From positions 1,116,001-1,180,000 of the forward strand of contig CAVWXT010000005.1 of the NCBI GenBank assembly GCA_963759115.1: a stretch of 64,000 nucleotides of DNA, given 5' to 3'. Position 1 is the first letter of the stretch, and each line of letters starts with the position of its first letter. Under the pieces are notes generated by a model. That model was given only the letters and a program-made list of their open reading frames with translations. It was not told the DNA's origin and made no database searches. Positions 36,628 to 45,494 of the stretch are shown here, piece after piece. The DNA is from CAVWXT01 sp963759115 (GTDB lineage Bacteria > Planctomycetota > Planctomycetia > Pirellulales > Thermoguttaceae). The position numbers were made by a program, and so were the translations under genes.

Positions 36628-38844
36628 TAAATCAAAGGGGCCAGGGACAGGGCCGGATGCCCGACTTTTCCAGGTACGCCGAACACCTCTTCCTCGGTCA
36701 TCGCATTCTCTTCGGTGGCGATCTTGTCCAGCAGGTCGGGCTCGCCGAGCCGCTCGGCCTCTCTTCTGCAGCCGCTCGCGGATGCCTTCCTTGAGCGACT
36801 TGGGCATCCACACCAGCCGCTTCACGCCGCCGTCGGCCGCCAGGAACTTGGGGCTGGAGAGGTACAGCCGGCCCACGCCCACGAACCCCGGCGTCTGCGC
36901 CCCGCCGCCGGTCACCGAGGCCAGGTCGCCGAAACTCATCCCGCAGGGCGTCATGCCCGGGTACTCGCGGTTGACGACCATCACGCCGTTGGCCAGCGGC
37001 AGGACCGCCACGATGCACTCGAAGCAGCCGCAACTGGTCATCGGCGATTCCAGCAGGCTGTAGGCGCAGAACCGCTCGATCTTGTGGTTGGAGTGCTGGT
37101 AGACGAACTTGTTGACGCCCTTCCCACTCGCCCTTTGCCGGAGTCGATGGTGCGGCCCTTGGCGATCGGCTGGTTGGGGCCGGTGGGGTTGATCTCGTAG
37201 TTGGCCCGGCCGTCCAGCCAGTTGTAGGCCCCGCACAGTCCCAGCCGCTGCGGCGTGATCACGCAGACGTGGTCGGGGGCGTAGCTCTGGCAGATCGTGC
37301 AACTGTAGAACGTCTCCACCGACTCGTCGGTCATGCCGGCGATGCGGTCGTCGCGGATGCGGAAGGCCTCGCGGGCCTCGCGCGATCTTGGCCTTCACCG
37401 CCTCCGGCTCGGTGGTGATGCGGACGGCCACCTTGTCGACGATGCCGCCGTACTCGTCGTGCAGCTTGGCGTGGAGGATCGTGCCCAGGTGCTTCAGCCG
37501 CAGCCCGGCCTGGAAGGCCTTCTTGCTGATGCGGCACCAGATCTGGTCGCGCTGGCCGGTGTGCATGAAGCCCATGGCGTGGCTCAGCCAGCGGTGGATC
37601 TGGCGTTCGAGGATGCCCTCGAAGTCGCGGTGCATCTTCCGCCCGGCCACCAGCACCTCGATCGCCAGCGGCATGGCCCCGCCCTCCGGCGACGGAGTCG
37701 ATGTCCGGACCGGCAGACCTCGATCTGGCCGTCCTGGATCTCGCCGCCGTCGACCATGTGGACGTATTCCACGGCGTCGGAATACTTGAAGCCGAACTGC
37801 ACGTGCATGTCGTCCTTGCGCACCCGCTCGCCCTCGAAGGCCGCGGCATAGCCCACCGGAATGTCGATCTTCTCGACCTTCACCTTCACCGCCCGGGTGT
37901 CGATGCAGGTGGGCACCAGCTGCTGCGTAGTCGGTCTCGACCACGAGCTCCTCGCGGACCGTCACGCCGGTGGGGCGGATCTCGGGCGTGGTGGTCGAGT
38001 CGGAGATCACCGGATAGCCCATGAGGATCGCCCCGGCCCCCAGCGCGTACCAGTCGTCGGGGATCTCGCCGAAGGTGATGCCGAAGGCGTGGATCCGCCG
38101 CTTGGTGTAATCGAGGCACTTCCGCGACTCGCCCCGCTTGTGGCCGCCGAACGTCAGCGCACTGCGGATCGACCAGTTCAGCACGTAGATGCCGTCGAGC
38201 GAGTCGGGGCCGACCGGCACGACGTACTGGTCCCAGCATTCCTTCAGCGGGGCGTCGTCCTTGAGCACGCCGCCTTCGATCATCTGCTCGCGTGCGGTGC
38301 GGCCGTCGCGGTTGGCGCAGAGGAAGGTCAGAATGCTGCGTTTCTGCAGCTCGCGCACGACGTTGCACGGCGATCTCGGTGGTGGGCGCCGGGCCGAGGA
38401 TCAGGGCGAAGCCCGGCATCCGCCCGTCGACCAGTTGGATGCCCAACTCGCGCATGATCGTGTCGGAGATGAACCCTTGCCAGCCGGGCGGCGTCTGGTA
38501 GCCGTTGACGGTCCGCAGCGCCACCAGGACCTCGGTGGCCAGCATCGACGCCGCGCCCGCATCCAGGCCGTCGCCCAGGTAGGGCAGCCACAACGTCGTC
38601 GGACGGGCACGGGCCCGAGCAGTTCGCGGGCGTGTTCGACCTGCGGCCGCAAGTCGCCGAGCGTCTTCGACTTCCAGTCCCATCAGGGCGTAGGACATCG
38701 GCAGGTAATAGGAGGTCTGCGGTCCCCAGCCGACCGGCTTGTCCGGCGCCGTGCTGCGGCGATGGCCTGATGCAGTTCCTCCTCGGCCTGGCCCACCCAC
38801 TGGTGCGCCCCGCGAATTACCTGGGTAAAAACCTGCTTCGACAT
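36628..38844 (-). CDS. acsB: Acetyl-CoA synthase (CO-methylating), alpha subunit (frameshifted)
   Basis: AcsB assembles acetyl-CoA from CO, the corrinoid-bound methyl group and CoA at the Ni-Ni-[4Fe-4S] A-cluster. The start MSKQVFTQVIRGAHQWVGQA is followed by GWGPQTSYYLPMSYALMGLE. Cluster ligands are visible in FYSCTICQSYAPDHVCVITP and in the diagnostic SCGCFECIVAVLPLANGVMV (CGC binding the distal nickel). The end reads as HPALSLAPLI before a TAG at 36628-36630 if one G near 36655 is restored. The span of 2217 bases gives 739 residues, close to known enzymes (about 730). About ten one-base shifts occur. It lies between the CODH gene and acsC. Confidence 0.94.
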
Positions 38845-38894
38845 ACAACGTTATCCTTACAGCCGGATTTCCGGGAAACAATGTGCCGCCTGGC

Positions 38895-40881
38895 TCAACT
38901 GCCGACCGCCGCGGGCTCTGGCATCGCAGGCTGTGCCGCCGTCTTCTCGACCGTCTGCGGCGCGTAGGGCACCTCGTACATCGGCGGCGGCAGCCCCAGC
39001 TCCGCCCGCTTGCGGTCGAGGTGATCGATCATCAGGTGCGCGGCCTTGATCGGATCGGGCTCGAAGCTCCACGTGGCGCCAAAATGCTTGTCGAAGCTCT
39101 TGGTCAGCAATCGACGACGTACTCGCTCCCTTCGACCGGCAACGGCTGGCCGATCACCACGGAGATGCCGCTGGCCACGAAATACATGCCGATGGCAATG
39201 GCCTTCTCGCTCATCCATTCCGGCGCGGCGCCGACCACCGGCAGCTTGTCGAACGAGTCGCCGATGCCGCCCTCGCGCACCATTTCGGCGCAGGCGGTGA
39301 GGATCCGCGAGTTGTCGACGCAACTGCCGACGTGCAGCACCGGGCGGAATGCCCACGGCCCGGCAAATCTCCTGGAGCCCCTGCCCGGCGTACTTCTCGG
39401 CCGCTTCGGGCGCCAACAGCCCGGCCTTCCCGCAGGCGATGGCGCTGCAGCCGGTCTGGACCACCAGCACGTCGTTCCGGAGCAGTTCCTTGACCATCGC
39501 CAGGTGGCATTCGTCGTGGGGGAACTTGGGATTGTTGCAGCCCACCACGCCCGCCACGCCCCGCAGTCGCCCGGCCTGGATGCCGTCGTTCAGCGGGCGG
39601 AAACTCGGGCGATACCGGCCGCCCAGCATGTTGAAGATCACGCCGGTGGTGAATCCGGCCACCAGCCGCTCCTGGGCCGTCGGGAATCTTCACCCTGGCC
39701 GGGTCGCGATTGGGGTAGTTCTCGATGGCGATGCGAACGATCTCGCGGGCCGTCTCCATGGCGTGCGACTCGTGGAACTCAAGGTGCATCGTGTTGGGGA
39801 ACTTCGCCTTGGAACTGGTCGAGATGACCTTCGTGTGGAAGCACTTCTGCAACTCGGCCACCGCCGGGAAGACGCACTGGATGTCCACCAGCATCACCTC
39901 GACCGCCCCGGTCAGGATCGCCAGTTCCTGCTGGAGGAAATTGCCGGCCACGGGAATGCCGTGCCGCATGAGAATCTCGTTGGCCGTGCAGCAGATGCCG
40001 GCCAGATTGATGCCCTTGGCGCCCTTGGCTCGGGCCTCGGCAAGCAACTCGGGGTCCGAGGTGGCCGCCACCAGCACGTCCGAGAGGGTCGGCTCGTGGC
40101 CGTGAACGATGATGTTCACCTCGTCGGCCTTGAGCACGCCAAGGTTGGCGCGCGATCGCAACGGTTTGCGGCTCGCCGAACAGGATGTCGGAAACGTCCG
40201 TGGCGATCATCGAGCCGCCCCAGCCGTCGGCCAGCGCCGTCACGGGCGGCCACCATCAGAAGGTGCTCGGCGTCGTCATCCGCGCCGATGTGGGTCGAAT
40301 GGATGCCGGTGACCACCTCGCGGTCGATGCCGCGGGGCATGGCCGTCTTCGGTCTGCCAGTTCTTCTGCTGCTGTTCGGGGGCACGGCGGACGTTTGTCA
40401 GAAAGCCGTCCTGGCGGCCGAACTCGGCCAGCAGGAACTGTCCGACGTCCTTGGCCACCTCGTTGTCGCTGCGGCCCTCGCGGGAGATGCCGTATTCGTC
40501 GGCCAAGGCTCGGAGCCGGGTCGGACCGCGGACCTTGTAGGCCTCCGAAGTCCCCTCCGCGGCCAGCAACAGGGCGCGGACCACGTCGCGGGCGTGGTCG
40601 GAGTGCGCCGCCGTGCCCGCGCAGATGTGCCGCAGCAGGTTCCGCGCGACAATCACCTCGGCCGTGGCCCCGCAGACGCCCTCCTGGGCGCCCTTGCCGC
40701 CGGGCATCACGCGGCAGGGCCCCATGAAACAGTTGCGGCAACACAAACCCTGCTTGCCGAACTTGCACTGGGCTCCTTGGGCCTCGAGCCGGTCCCAAGC
40801 CGTGCGGATGCCGCTTTGCTGGGCCAAGATCATCATTTCCTGGGTGGCCGGATCGGCGGAACGGCGATTAGTATTGTCCAT
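38895..40881 (-). CDS. acsA: Anaerobic carbon monoxide dehydrogenase catalytic subunit (frameshifted)
   Basis: The Ni-Fe CODH reduces CO2 to CO or oxidises CO, and feeds acetyl-CoA synthase through a gas tunnel. Visible: the B/D-cluster region CKFGKQGLCCRNCFMGPCRV with GVCGA, HSDHARDVVRALLLAA, HIGADDDAEHLLMVA, NIIVHGHEPTLSD and GICCTANEILMRHGIPVAGN. C-cluster ligands appear in VDIQCVFP, GVVGCNNPKFPHDECH, VVQTGCSAIACGKAGLL and LHVGSCVDNSRI. Total about 662 residues, as expected (about 640-675). Shifts occur near 40340, 40250, 40160, 39690, 39350 and 39110. The symbol acsA is used because the gene is followed directly by acsB; cooS would be equivalent. Confidence 0.94.
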
Positions 40882-40977
40882 AGAGGGCTCTCTCAGAGAA
40901 GGTTTAAGGATGCTCGAAAGCATGCTCCTGTGGCTGAATCTCGGCCTGTTGGGCCACGGTCAGTCGAAATTGTGTGG

Positions 40978-41787
40978 TTACGGTTGTGCTCCCGACGCTT
41001 CAACGCCCGTGGCCTGTCTGGCGATCCGTTCCTGCACGGCCCGCACGATCTGCCCGACCGCTTCGGCCCACAAGCGATCTTCGTTGCCCAGCGGGCGACC
41101 TTCGAGGTCGGCGCGGGCCAACTCCGCGTTATAGGGAAGCGCGCCGAGAATCTCCTGTCCGTCGAGCGCCTGCCGGAGCACGTCCAACTCGTGCGACTGG
41201 CGAATTTTGTTGGCCACGACAAGCGTACAGGCGATGCCGATATCCTTGGCAAGCTGGTGGATCCGCGTGGCGGTTTGCACGCTTCGCATGCCCGGCTCCA
41301 CGACGCTGATCATGGCGTCGACGCCGCGTGCCGAGGCCCGGCCGACGTGTTCCAGGCCGGCCTCCATGTCGAGAATCACGTCATCGGTGATCCGCAACAG
41401 CAGGTGTTGCATCAGCGCCTTGAGCACGGCACTCTCGGGACACATGCAGCCTTTGCCCCCCAACTCCACCGAGCCGAGCACCAGCAGTTTCACTCCGTCG
41501 GCATCGACGGCGAATCGCTGGGGGATGTCGTCGACCTTGGGGTTGAGCTTGAACATCAGCCCGGCCCCTTCGTCCTTGGCTTCGGTCCGCTGGAGGACCA
41601 GGTCGCGCATCTGGGCGATGGGGCTAGGCATCTCCTCTTCCGCAACCCCAAGGGCAGCCGCTAGATTGCCGTCTGGATCGGCGTCGACAGCGATCACCGA
41701 CCGTCGCAGCGAGGCAAGGTGTCGGGCCATGGCCGCCGCGAGAGTCGTCTTGCCCACTCCGCCTTTGCCTACGATCGCCAACTTCAT
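40978..41787 (-). CDS. cooC: CO dehydrogenase maturation ATPase CooC
   Basis: CooC is a MinD-family ATPase that helps insert nickel into the CODH C-cluster. This gene is intact (269 residues). It starts MKLAIVGKGGVGKTTLAAAM (deviant Walker A), then VIAVDADPDGNLAAALGVAE, the CxC nickel-site motif in LGGKGCMCPESAVLKALM, and DDVILDMEAGLEHVGRASA. I chose ATG 41787 over an in-frame ATG 39 bases upstream because the Walker motif follows at the usual distance. It is the first gene of the minus-strand carbon cluster, 96 bases before acsA, and fits with the operon promoter lying in the 41788-42236 gap. Confidence 0.94.
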   Translation of the reverse strand: MKLAIVGKGGVGKTTLAAAMARHLASLRRSVIAVDADPDGNLAAALGVAEEEMPSPIAQMRDLVLQRTEAKDEGAGLMFKLNPKVDDIPQRFAVDADGVKLLVLGSVELGGKGCMCPESAVLKALMQHLLLRITDDVILDMEAGLEHVGRASARGVDAMISVVEPGMRSVQTATRIHQLAKDIGIACTLVVANKIRQSHELDVLRQALDGQEILGALPYNAELARADLEGRPLGNEDRLWAEAVGQIVRAVQERIARQATGVEASGAQP

Positions 41788-42236
41788 GATGCGAGCCCGT
41801 ATCGAGCCACTAAGGTGGGGAGTCAACGCGATGTGCTACAGCCGAGACTATTGTCAGCTTCCCCCGTCAGTATTTATCATCTACGTTCCCGAGGCTTTGT
41901 CAATCGGAAAATCAGGGTTGGGAAAGTTTCGTTTGCAAAATATTACGGCCAAAGTCAATACGCCAACGGGGCGGCAAAAAATTGCCTTAATGTCTATCTA
42001 CTTTGTGATGTATATCGCCGGAACATGCTCGGTTCGTGTCGACGAGTCTGGTTTTTGTCCCGAGCTTGCGGATTCGGGCCAGATCGCCGTATAATTACCA
42101 GGTTGCGCTGCAAATAATCGTCGCCGCGAGGGGGGTAGCTTGCGAACCCGTCCCGGCAGCGTGGCAGTTTTTGCCGACAGGTTGACAACCCGTCCTACTG
42201 GTGCCGCACTCCTTACGGACCGACTGCGAGTCAACG
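41788..42236. other. Divergent promoter region between the cooC-led and HD-protein-led transcription units
   Basis: About 450 bases, clearly richer in A+T than the flanking genes, with no supported gene. It should hold both divergent promoters. On the plus strand a good sigma-70 site is visible (next entry). On the minus strand a TTGACA hexamer lies at 41903-41898, but the hexamer at a 17-base spacing (ATGATA) is poor. A short imperfect hairpin (GACAGGTTG-A-CAACCCGTC, 42176-42194) lies in the leader of the plus-strand gene. Confidence 0.5.
42066..42095 (+). promoter_or_regulatory. Sigma-70-like promoter for the zinc-ribbon/HD-like gene
   Basis: TTGCGG (42066-42071), an 18-base spacer and a perfect TATAAT (42090-42095) lie about 140 bases upstream of the ATG at 42237. 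This implies a leader of roughly 130 bases that contains the GACAGGTTG hairpin. Confidence 0.6.
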
Positions 42237-42964
42237 ATGAAGTGTCCAGGCCAGGACCGAAGCTGTTGGACAGGTGATTTCGTCCGTGACATTCCCTGCC
42301 CCGAGTGCGGCGCCGCGGTGGAAGTCTTTCGGGATGAAAACTCCGGCCGCTGCCGCCGCTGCGGTCACAAATTCTTGGCCCCGGCGCCAATTTCGGCTGT
42401 GCGCAGTGGTGTTCCGTGGCCAAAGAGTGTCTCGGGTTCGCGCCCGACCGGCAGCCGCAGCCAGGCTCGGCAGAAGGCGCGCTGGCGGCACGGTTGATTC
42501 AGCGGGTCGAAGAAGTGTTCAAGAACGACCCTGCTCGGATCGCCCACGCCTTGAGGGTCTTTCAGTTCGCCAAGGAGCTCGTCCGGGAGGAGGGAGGGGA
42601 TCCTCGCGTAGTGCTCTGCGCCTCGCTGCTGCTGGCGACCGTCGGGCGCGAGGCATTATGCCTCGATGGGGCGCCAGGAGAGCCGGCTTCTCAACCCGAA
42701 ACCATTGCTGCGGAGAAGGTCTTGCGCGAAATGGGTCTGGACGAGGTTGCTCTGTCGCGAGTTCTCCATATCGCCCGCAGTTGCCACGAGAATCTTGAAG
42801 ACAGCGACGACTTGGAGTTGAAGATCGTTTGCGATTCGGAGAGACTGGCGAGTATCGTGGAAACGCCTCTCAGCGGCAGTGCCGATGAGCTGCGCCATGC
42901 GATCAACGCCCGTCTGCGAACCGCGGCGGGAAGGAACAAGGCCTGTAGCTTGAGCCATTCGTAG
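42237..42964 (+). CDS. Zinc-ribbon protein with degenerate HD-phosphohydrolase domain (one frameshift)
   Basis: The N-terminus, MKCPGQDRSCWTGDFVRDIP then CPECGAAVEVF and CRRCGHKFL, is a two-knuckle zinc ribbon. After a one-base shift in a C run near 42378 the protein goes on as NFGCAQWCSVAKECLGFAPD, a second Cys cluster, and then a helical domain, VFKNDPARIAHALRVFQFAK. This order matches a family of HD-domain proteins I know from strict anaerobes. Where those have LHDIG at the metal site, this protein has LCASLLLATVG, so the catalytic HD pair is missing and the domain is probably a binding or scaffold module. About 242 residues. It lies between the carbon cluster and the molybdenum cofactor genes. 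Confidence 0.7.
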
Positions 42965-42967
42965 GGA

Positions 42968-43046
42968 GGGCAAAAGGGGACAGGCCCCATTTGCCGGAAC
43001 GGCCCGAAGGGTGCTTCGCACAAATGGGGCCTGTCCCCTTTTGCCC
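42968..43046. repeat. Long perfect inverted repeat, AAAAGGGGACAGGC family (copy 2)
   Basis: Perfect 26-base arms: 42968-42993 starts GGGCAAAAGGGGACAGGC and 43021-43046 ends GCCTGTCCCCTTTTGCCC, with a 27-base centre. It begins four bases after the stop codon of the preceding gene and ends 37 bases before the next ATG. It shares its core with the copy at 17190-17283, but the centres differ. This fits a REP-like element mobilised by a RAYT-type transposase elsewhere in the genome (inference). Confidence 0.8.
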
Positions 43047-43083
43047 ATGCAGGGTCATTTACGTAAACGCACGAGCATTTCGG

Positions 43084-43689
43084 ATGCCCGAACCTCAGGA
43101 CAACTTGCAGCGGGCGACGGCCTTGGCCTTCGAGGCCGTGCAGCGTCAGACGGACGCGCAGATGACGTGGCTCGGGGCAAGTCGAGTCGGAGACTGCTGG
43201 CGGCTGCCCGTTCTGAATGCCGCGGTGGACGTCGACTTGGCCGCCCGGCGCATCGCAACGCTGGTCGGCGAGGAGGTCAACCTGGCTTGGTGTGTCCTCT
43301 TGCTCCATTACCTGGCCATTGCCGGCCGTCCCGACGAGCTTGTGCCGGAAATCGTCTTCGCCGATCTCCCCACGGCCCGATCGTATGCCGGCGTCTACCA
43401 TCAGCGCGCGATCGGACGATTATGCGCCACGGCCGGCCGAGATGCCGAGAAACTACGTGCGGCGGCGGCAGCCTTAGGCGGCCGCGCGGTGAGCGCCGGC
43501 GATGCCGCCTTCGATTTCGACGTGTTTCCGCGGTTGTGTCTGAGGGTGATCTGGTATGCCGCCGACGAAGAGTTCGCACCGTCCGCAACGCTCCTCTTGC
43601 CCGCCAACATCGAATCTTACTTCTGCATCGAAGACGTGGTGGTCCTTTCTGAGCGCGTGGTGGCGTGGCTGGCCGGGCGCGGATTGTAG
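43084..43689 (+). CDS. DUF3786 domain protein
   Basis: This intact 201-residue protein fits DUF3786, a family of anaerobes without an assigned reaction. Supporting segments: LNAAVDVDLAARRIATLVGE, VLLLHYLAIAGRPDELVPEI, VFADLPTARSYAGVYHQRAI, AGDAAFDFDVFPRLCLRVIW, AADEEFAPSATLLLPANIES and the end IEDVVVLSERVVAWL. It starts at ATG 43084; there is no strong ribosome-binding site. Members of this family often lie near corrinoid and CODH genes, and here it lies between the carbon cluster and moaC. A link to corrinoid or C1 metabolism is plausible but not shown by the sequence itself. Confidence 0.75.
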   Translation: MPEPQDNLQRATALAFEAVQRQTDAQMTWLGASRVGDCWRLPVLNAAVDVDLAARRIATLVGEEVNLAWCVLLLHYLAIAGRPDELVPEIVFADLPTARSYAGVYHQRAIGRLCATAGRDAEKLRAAAAALGGRAVSAGDAAFDFDVFPRLCLRVIWYAADEEFAPSATLLLPANIESYFCIEDVVVLSERVVAWLAGRGL

Positions 43690-43783
43690 GAGGAACCTGC
43701 CGGATGATGCGGGACGCGCTGCCCGGTCCGGCGCGGAGCGTCGGAAAGTCGCAGGTCCCGACGCAGAGCGTGTGTGAACTTAT

Positions 43784-43856
43784 TGTGGGAGGCGACTCCA
43801 GTCGCCGAATTTCCGGTGTTTCGCCGCACGATCGGCGACTGGAGTCGCCTCCTACA
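43784..43856. repeat. Inverted repeat GGAGGCGACTCCAGTCGCCGA
   Basis: Arms of 25 bases, 43784-43808 and 43832-43856, match in all but one position; the core GGCGACTCCAGTCGCC is itself nearly palindromic. It lies about 95 bases after the DUF3786 gene, in a 356-base gap that otherwise holds only the moaC leader. A third independent REP-like family in this window. Confidence 0.7.
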
Positions 43857-43921
43857 GCGGTTTCCTGCGAACATTCACAGCCTCAGAGCGCGGGAACCAG
43901 AATCGTAAACCAGAACCGTAA

Positions 43922-44012
43922 GCCTCGTTTCCGGGGGGCATTTTCTCCCGTTGCTTGCCAAGCCCGACGTTCCAGGCGATGATGTCGAGGCAGGCCGGGT
44001 GTGCGCCCCGGC
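43922..44012 (+). promoter_or_regulatory. Possible structured leader of the molybdenum cofactor operon
   Basis: GCCTCG (43922-43927) can pair with CGAGGC (43986-43991), enclosing about 58 bases with further G/C stems. It is followed at once by a hairpin GCCGGG-loop-CCCGGC (43994-44012) just upstream of moaC. The position suits a cofactor-sensing leader, but I cannot match it to the known Moco RNA motif by eye. Confidence 0.3.
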
Positions 44013-44045
44013 CGAATCCCCCATTCCTTCCTTGCTGGTTTTGGC

Positions 44046-44507
44046 ATGAATGAGTTCTCGCACCTGGATAGCCAAGGTCGGGCCATGATGGTGGACGTCA
44101 GCGGCAAGCCGCCCCAACACCGCATGGCTCGCGCCGCCGGCACGATCGCACTATTGCCCGCCACGCGGGAGTTGATCCGGCAGAACCAGATCAAGAAGGG
44201 CGATGTCTTGACGGTAGCGCAGATCGCGGGCATTCAGGCGGCCAAACGCACGGCCGAGTTGATCCCGCTGTGTCACCCGCTGGGTCTGGACAAGGTCGAC
44301 GTGCAATTGGAACTGACCGACCAAGGGGTGAGCGCCGCCAGCGAGGTTCTTTGCACCGGCCGCACCGGCGTGGAGATGGAGGCCCTGGTAGCCGTCAGCG
44401 TGGCCCTGTTATCGGTCTATGACATGTGCAAGGCCGTCGACAAGGAGATGCGGATCGAGCAGATCGTGCTGAGCGAGAAAGTGAAACGCGATGTCGCAGA
44501 GCATTGA
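44046..44507 (+). CDS. moaC: Cyclic pyranopterin monophosphate synthase
   Basis: MoaC converts the MoaA product to cyclic pyranopterin monophosphate, the first isolable molybdopterin intermediate. The 153-residue protein reads FSHLDSQGRAMMVDVSGKPP, KKGDVLTVAQIAGIQAAKRT, ELIPLCHPLGLDKVDVQLEL (catalytic region), CTGRTGVEMEALVAVSVALL and YDMCKAVDKEM with the active-site Lys/Asp. It is intact and of normal length. The ATG at 44046 is followed by the standard N-terminus. It leads a plus-strand run of cofactor genes and overlaps the next by 17 bases, so the pair is translationally coupled. Confidence 0.96.
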   Translation: MNEFSHLDSQGRAMMVDVSGKPPQHRMARAAGTIALLPATRELIRQNQIKKGDVLTVAQIAGIQAAKRTAELIPLCHPLGLDKVDVQLELTDQGVSAASEVLCTGRTGVEMEALVAVSVALLSVYDMCKAVDKEMRIEQIVLSEKVKRDVAEH

Positions 44508-45427
44508 AGTCGCCTCCGTGAACGTGTCGCTGGAGAAGGGGACTCCCAAGCATCCCGTGGACGAGGCGGTCGTGGATGCTTCGGGCATCCGGGGCGATGC
44601 GCACGCGGGCCCCTGGCACCGTCAGGTGAGTCTGCTCAGCGCGGAGAGCGCCGATCGTTTTGCGAAGCAGATAGGGCGGGAAATCAGCCCCGGCGAGTTC
44701 GGCGAGAACCTGACGGTGCGCGGGCTGGACGCGGGCGGCATCGCGTTGCTCGACCGCTTCCGCTTTCAGGACGTGGAGACTCGAAGTAACGCAAATCGGC
44801 AAGCAGTGTCACGGCGGCGGGTGCAGCATCTTTCGGCAGATCGGCAAGTGCGTGATGCCGGTCGAAGGCGTCTTCTGCCGTGTGCTGCGGGGCGGGCTCC
44901 TCCGGCCCGGCGATCGGGCAGAGCACGTCGCCCGGACCTTCCGCTTCCTCATCATCACCGTGAGCGATCGGGCCGCCGCCGGCCAATACGCCGATCGATC
45001 AGGGCCGCAGATCAGGGAACTCTTGGAGGCGTCTCTGGCACGCAAACAGCGGCCATTCCAGATCGACACCGCGCTCACGCCTGACAACTCCGATCGGCTT
45101 CGCCAGCATCTTGTCGCGGCCAAGGAGAGCGGCATTGACGTGGTGTTCACCACCGGCGGCACCGGCGTCGGCCCGCGCGACGTGACGCCGGAGACGGTCG
45201 CCGGCATGTGCGATCGAATCATTCCCGGAATCATGGAGTATGTCCGCGTCAAGTGCGGGGAGAAGAACCCCAACGCTTTGCTCAGCCGCTCCATTGCCGG
45301 CGTGGCAGGCCGGACGTTGATCTACACGCTCCCTGGCAGCGTTCGGGCCGTCGCGGAGTATATGGAAGAGATATTGAAGACGATGGAGCACCTGATCTAC
45401 ACTGTGCATGGGCTCGACGTTCATTGA
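44491..45427 (+). CDS. MOSC domain fused to molybdopterin adenylyltransferase (one frameshift)
   Basis: Residues 1-150 are a MOSC domain, associated with molybdenum-sulfur chemistry: VDASGIRGDAHAGPWHRQVS, SPGEFGENLTVRGLD and, after removal of one A near 44782, QIGKQCHGGGCSIFRQIGKC with the conserved cysteines and a VMPVEGVF segment. Residues about 165-310 are MogA/MoaB-like: RFLIITVSDRAAAGQYADRS, VVFTTGGTGVGPRDVTPE (TTGGTG motif) and NPNALLSRSIAGVAGRTLIY with TLPGS. The second domain adenylates molybdopterin before metal insertion. MOSC-MogA fusions are known from anaerobes. It starts inside the end of moaC and is followed 67 bases later by moaA. Confidence 0.88.
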
Positions 45428-45494
45428 CAACCAGTGCGGGCCGGATAGACTGGGGTGTGCGCGAAATAGACGGCGAGTTGCAGGCGGTGTCCGC

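Noticed and set aside
27039..40881. Programmed ribosomal frameshifting in the acs genes
   Set aside because: Far too many shifts, in both directions, without slippery heptamers or stimulatory structures; indels in the assembly explain them better.
39349..41664. A 771-codon open frame on the plus strand opposite acsA and cooC
   Set aside because: It lies antisense to clear CODH and CooC motifs, has an Arg/Gly/His-rich composition with no family features, and is a codon-bias shadow of high-GC minus-strand genes.
41875..41903. A strong minus-strand sigma-70 promoter for the cooC-acs operon
   Set aside because: A TTGACA hexamer is present, but the -10 at the correct spacing (ATGATA) is poor, so I mention it only as a weak candidate within the intergenic entry.
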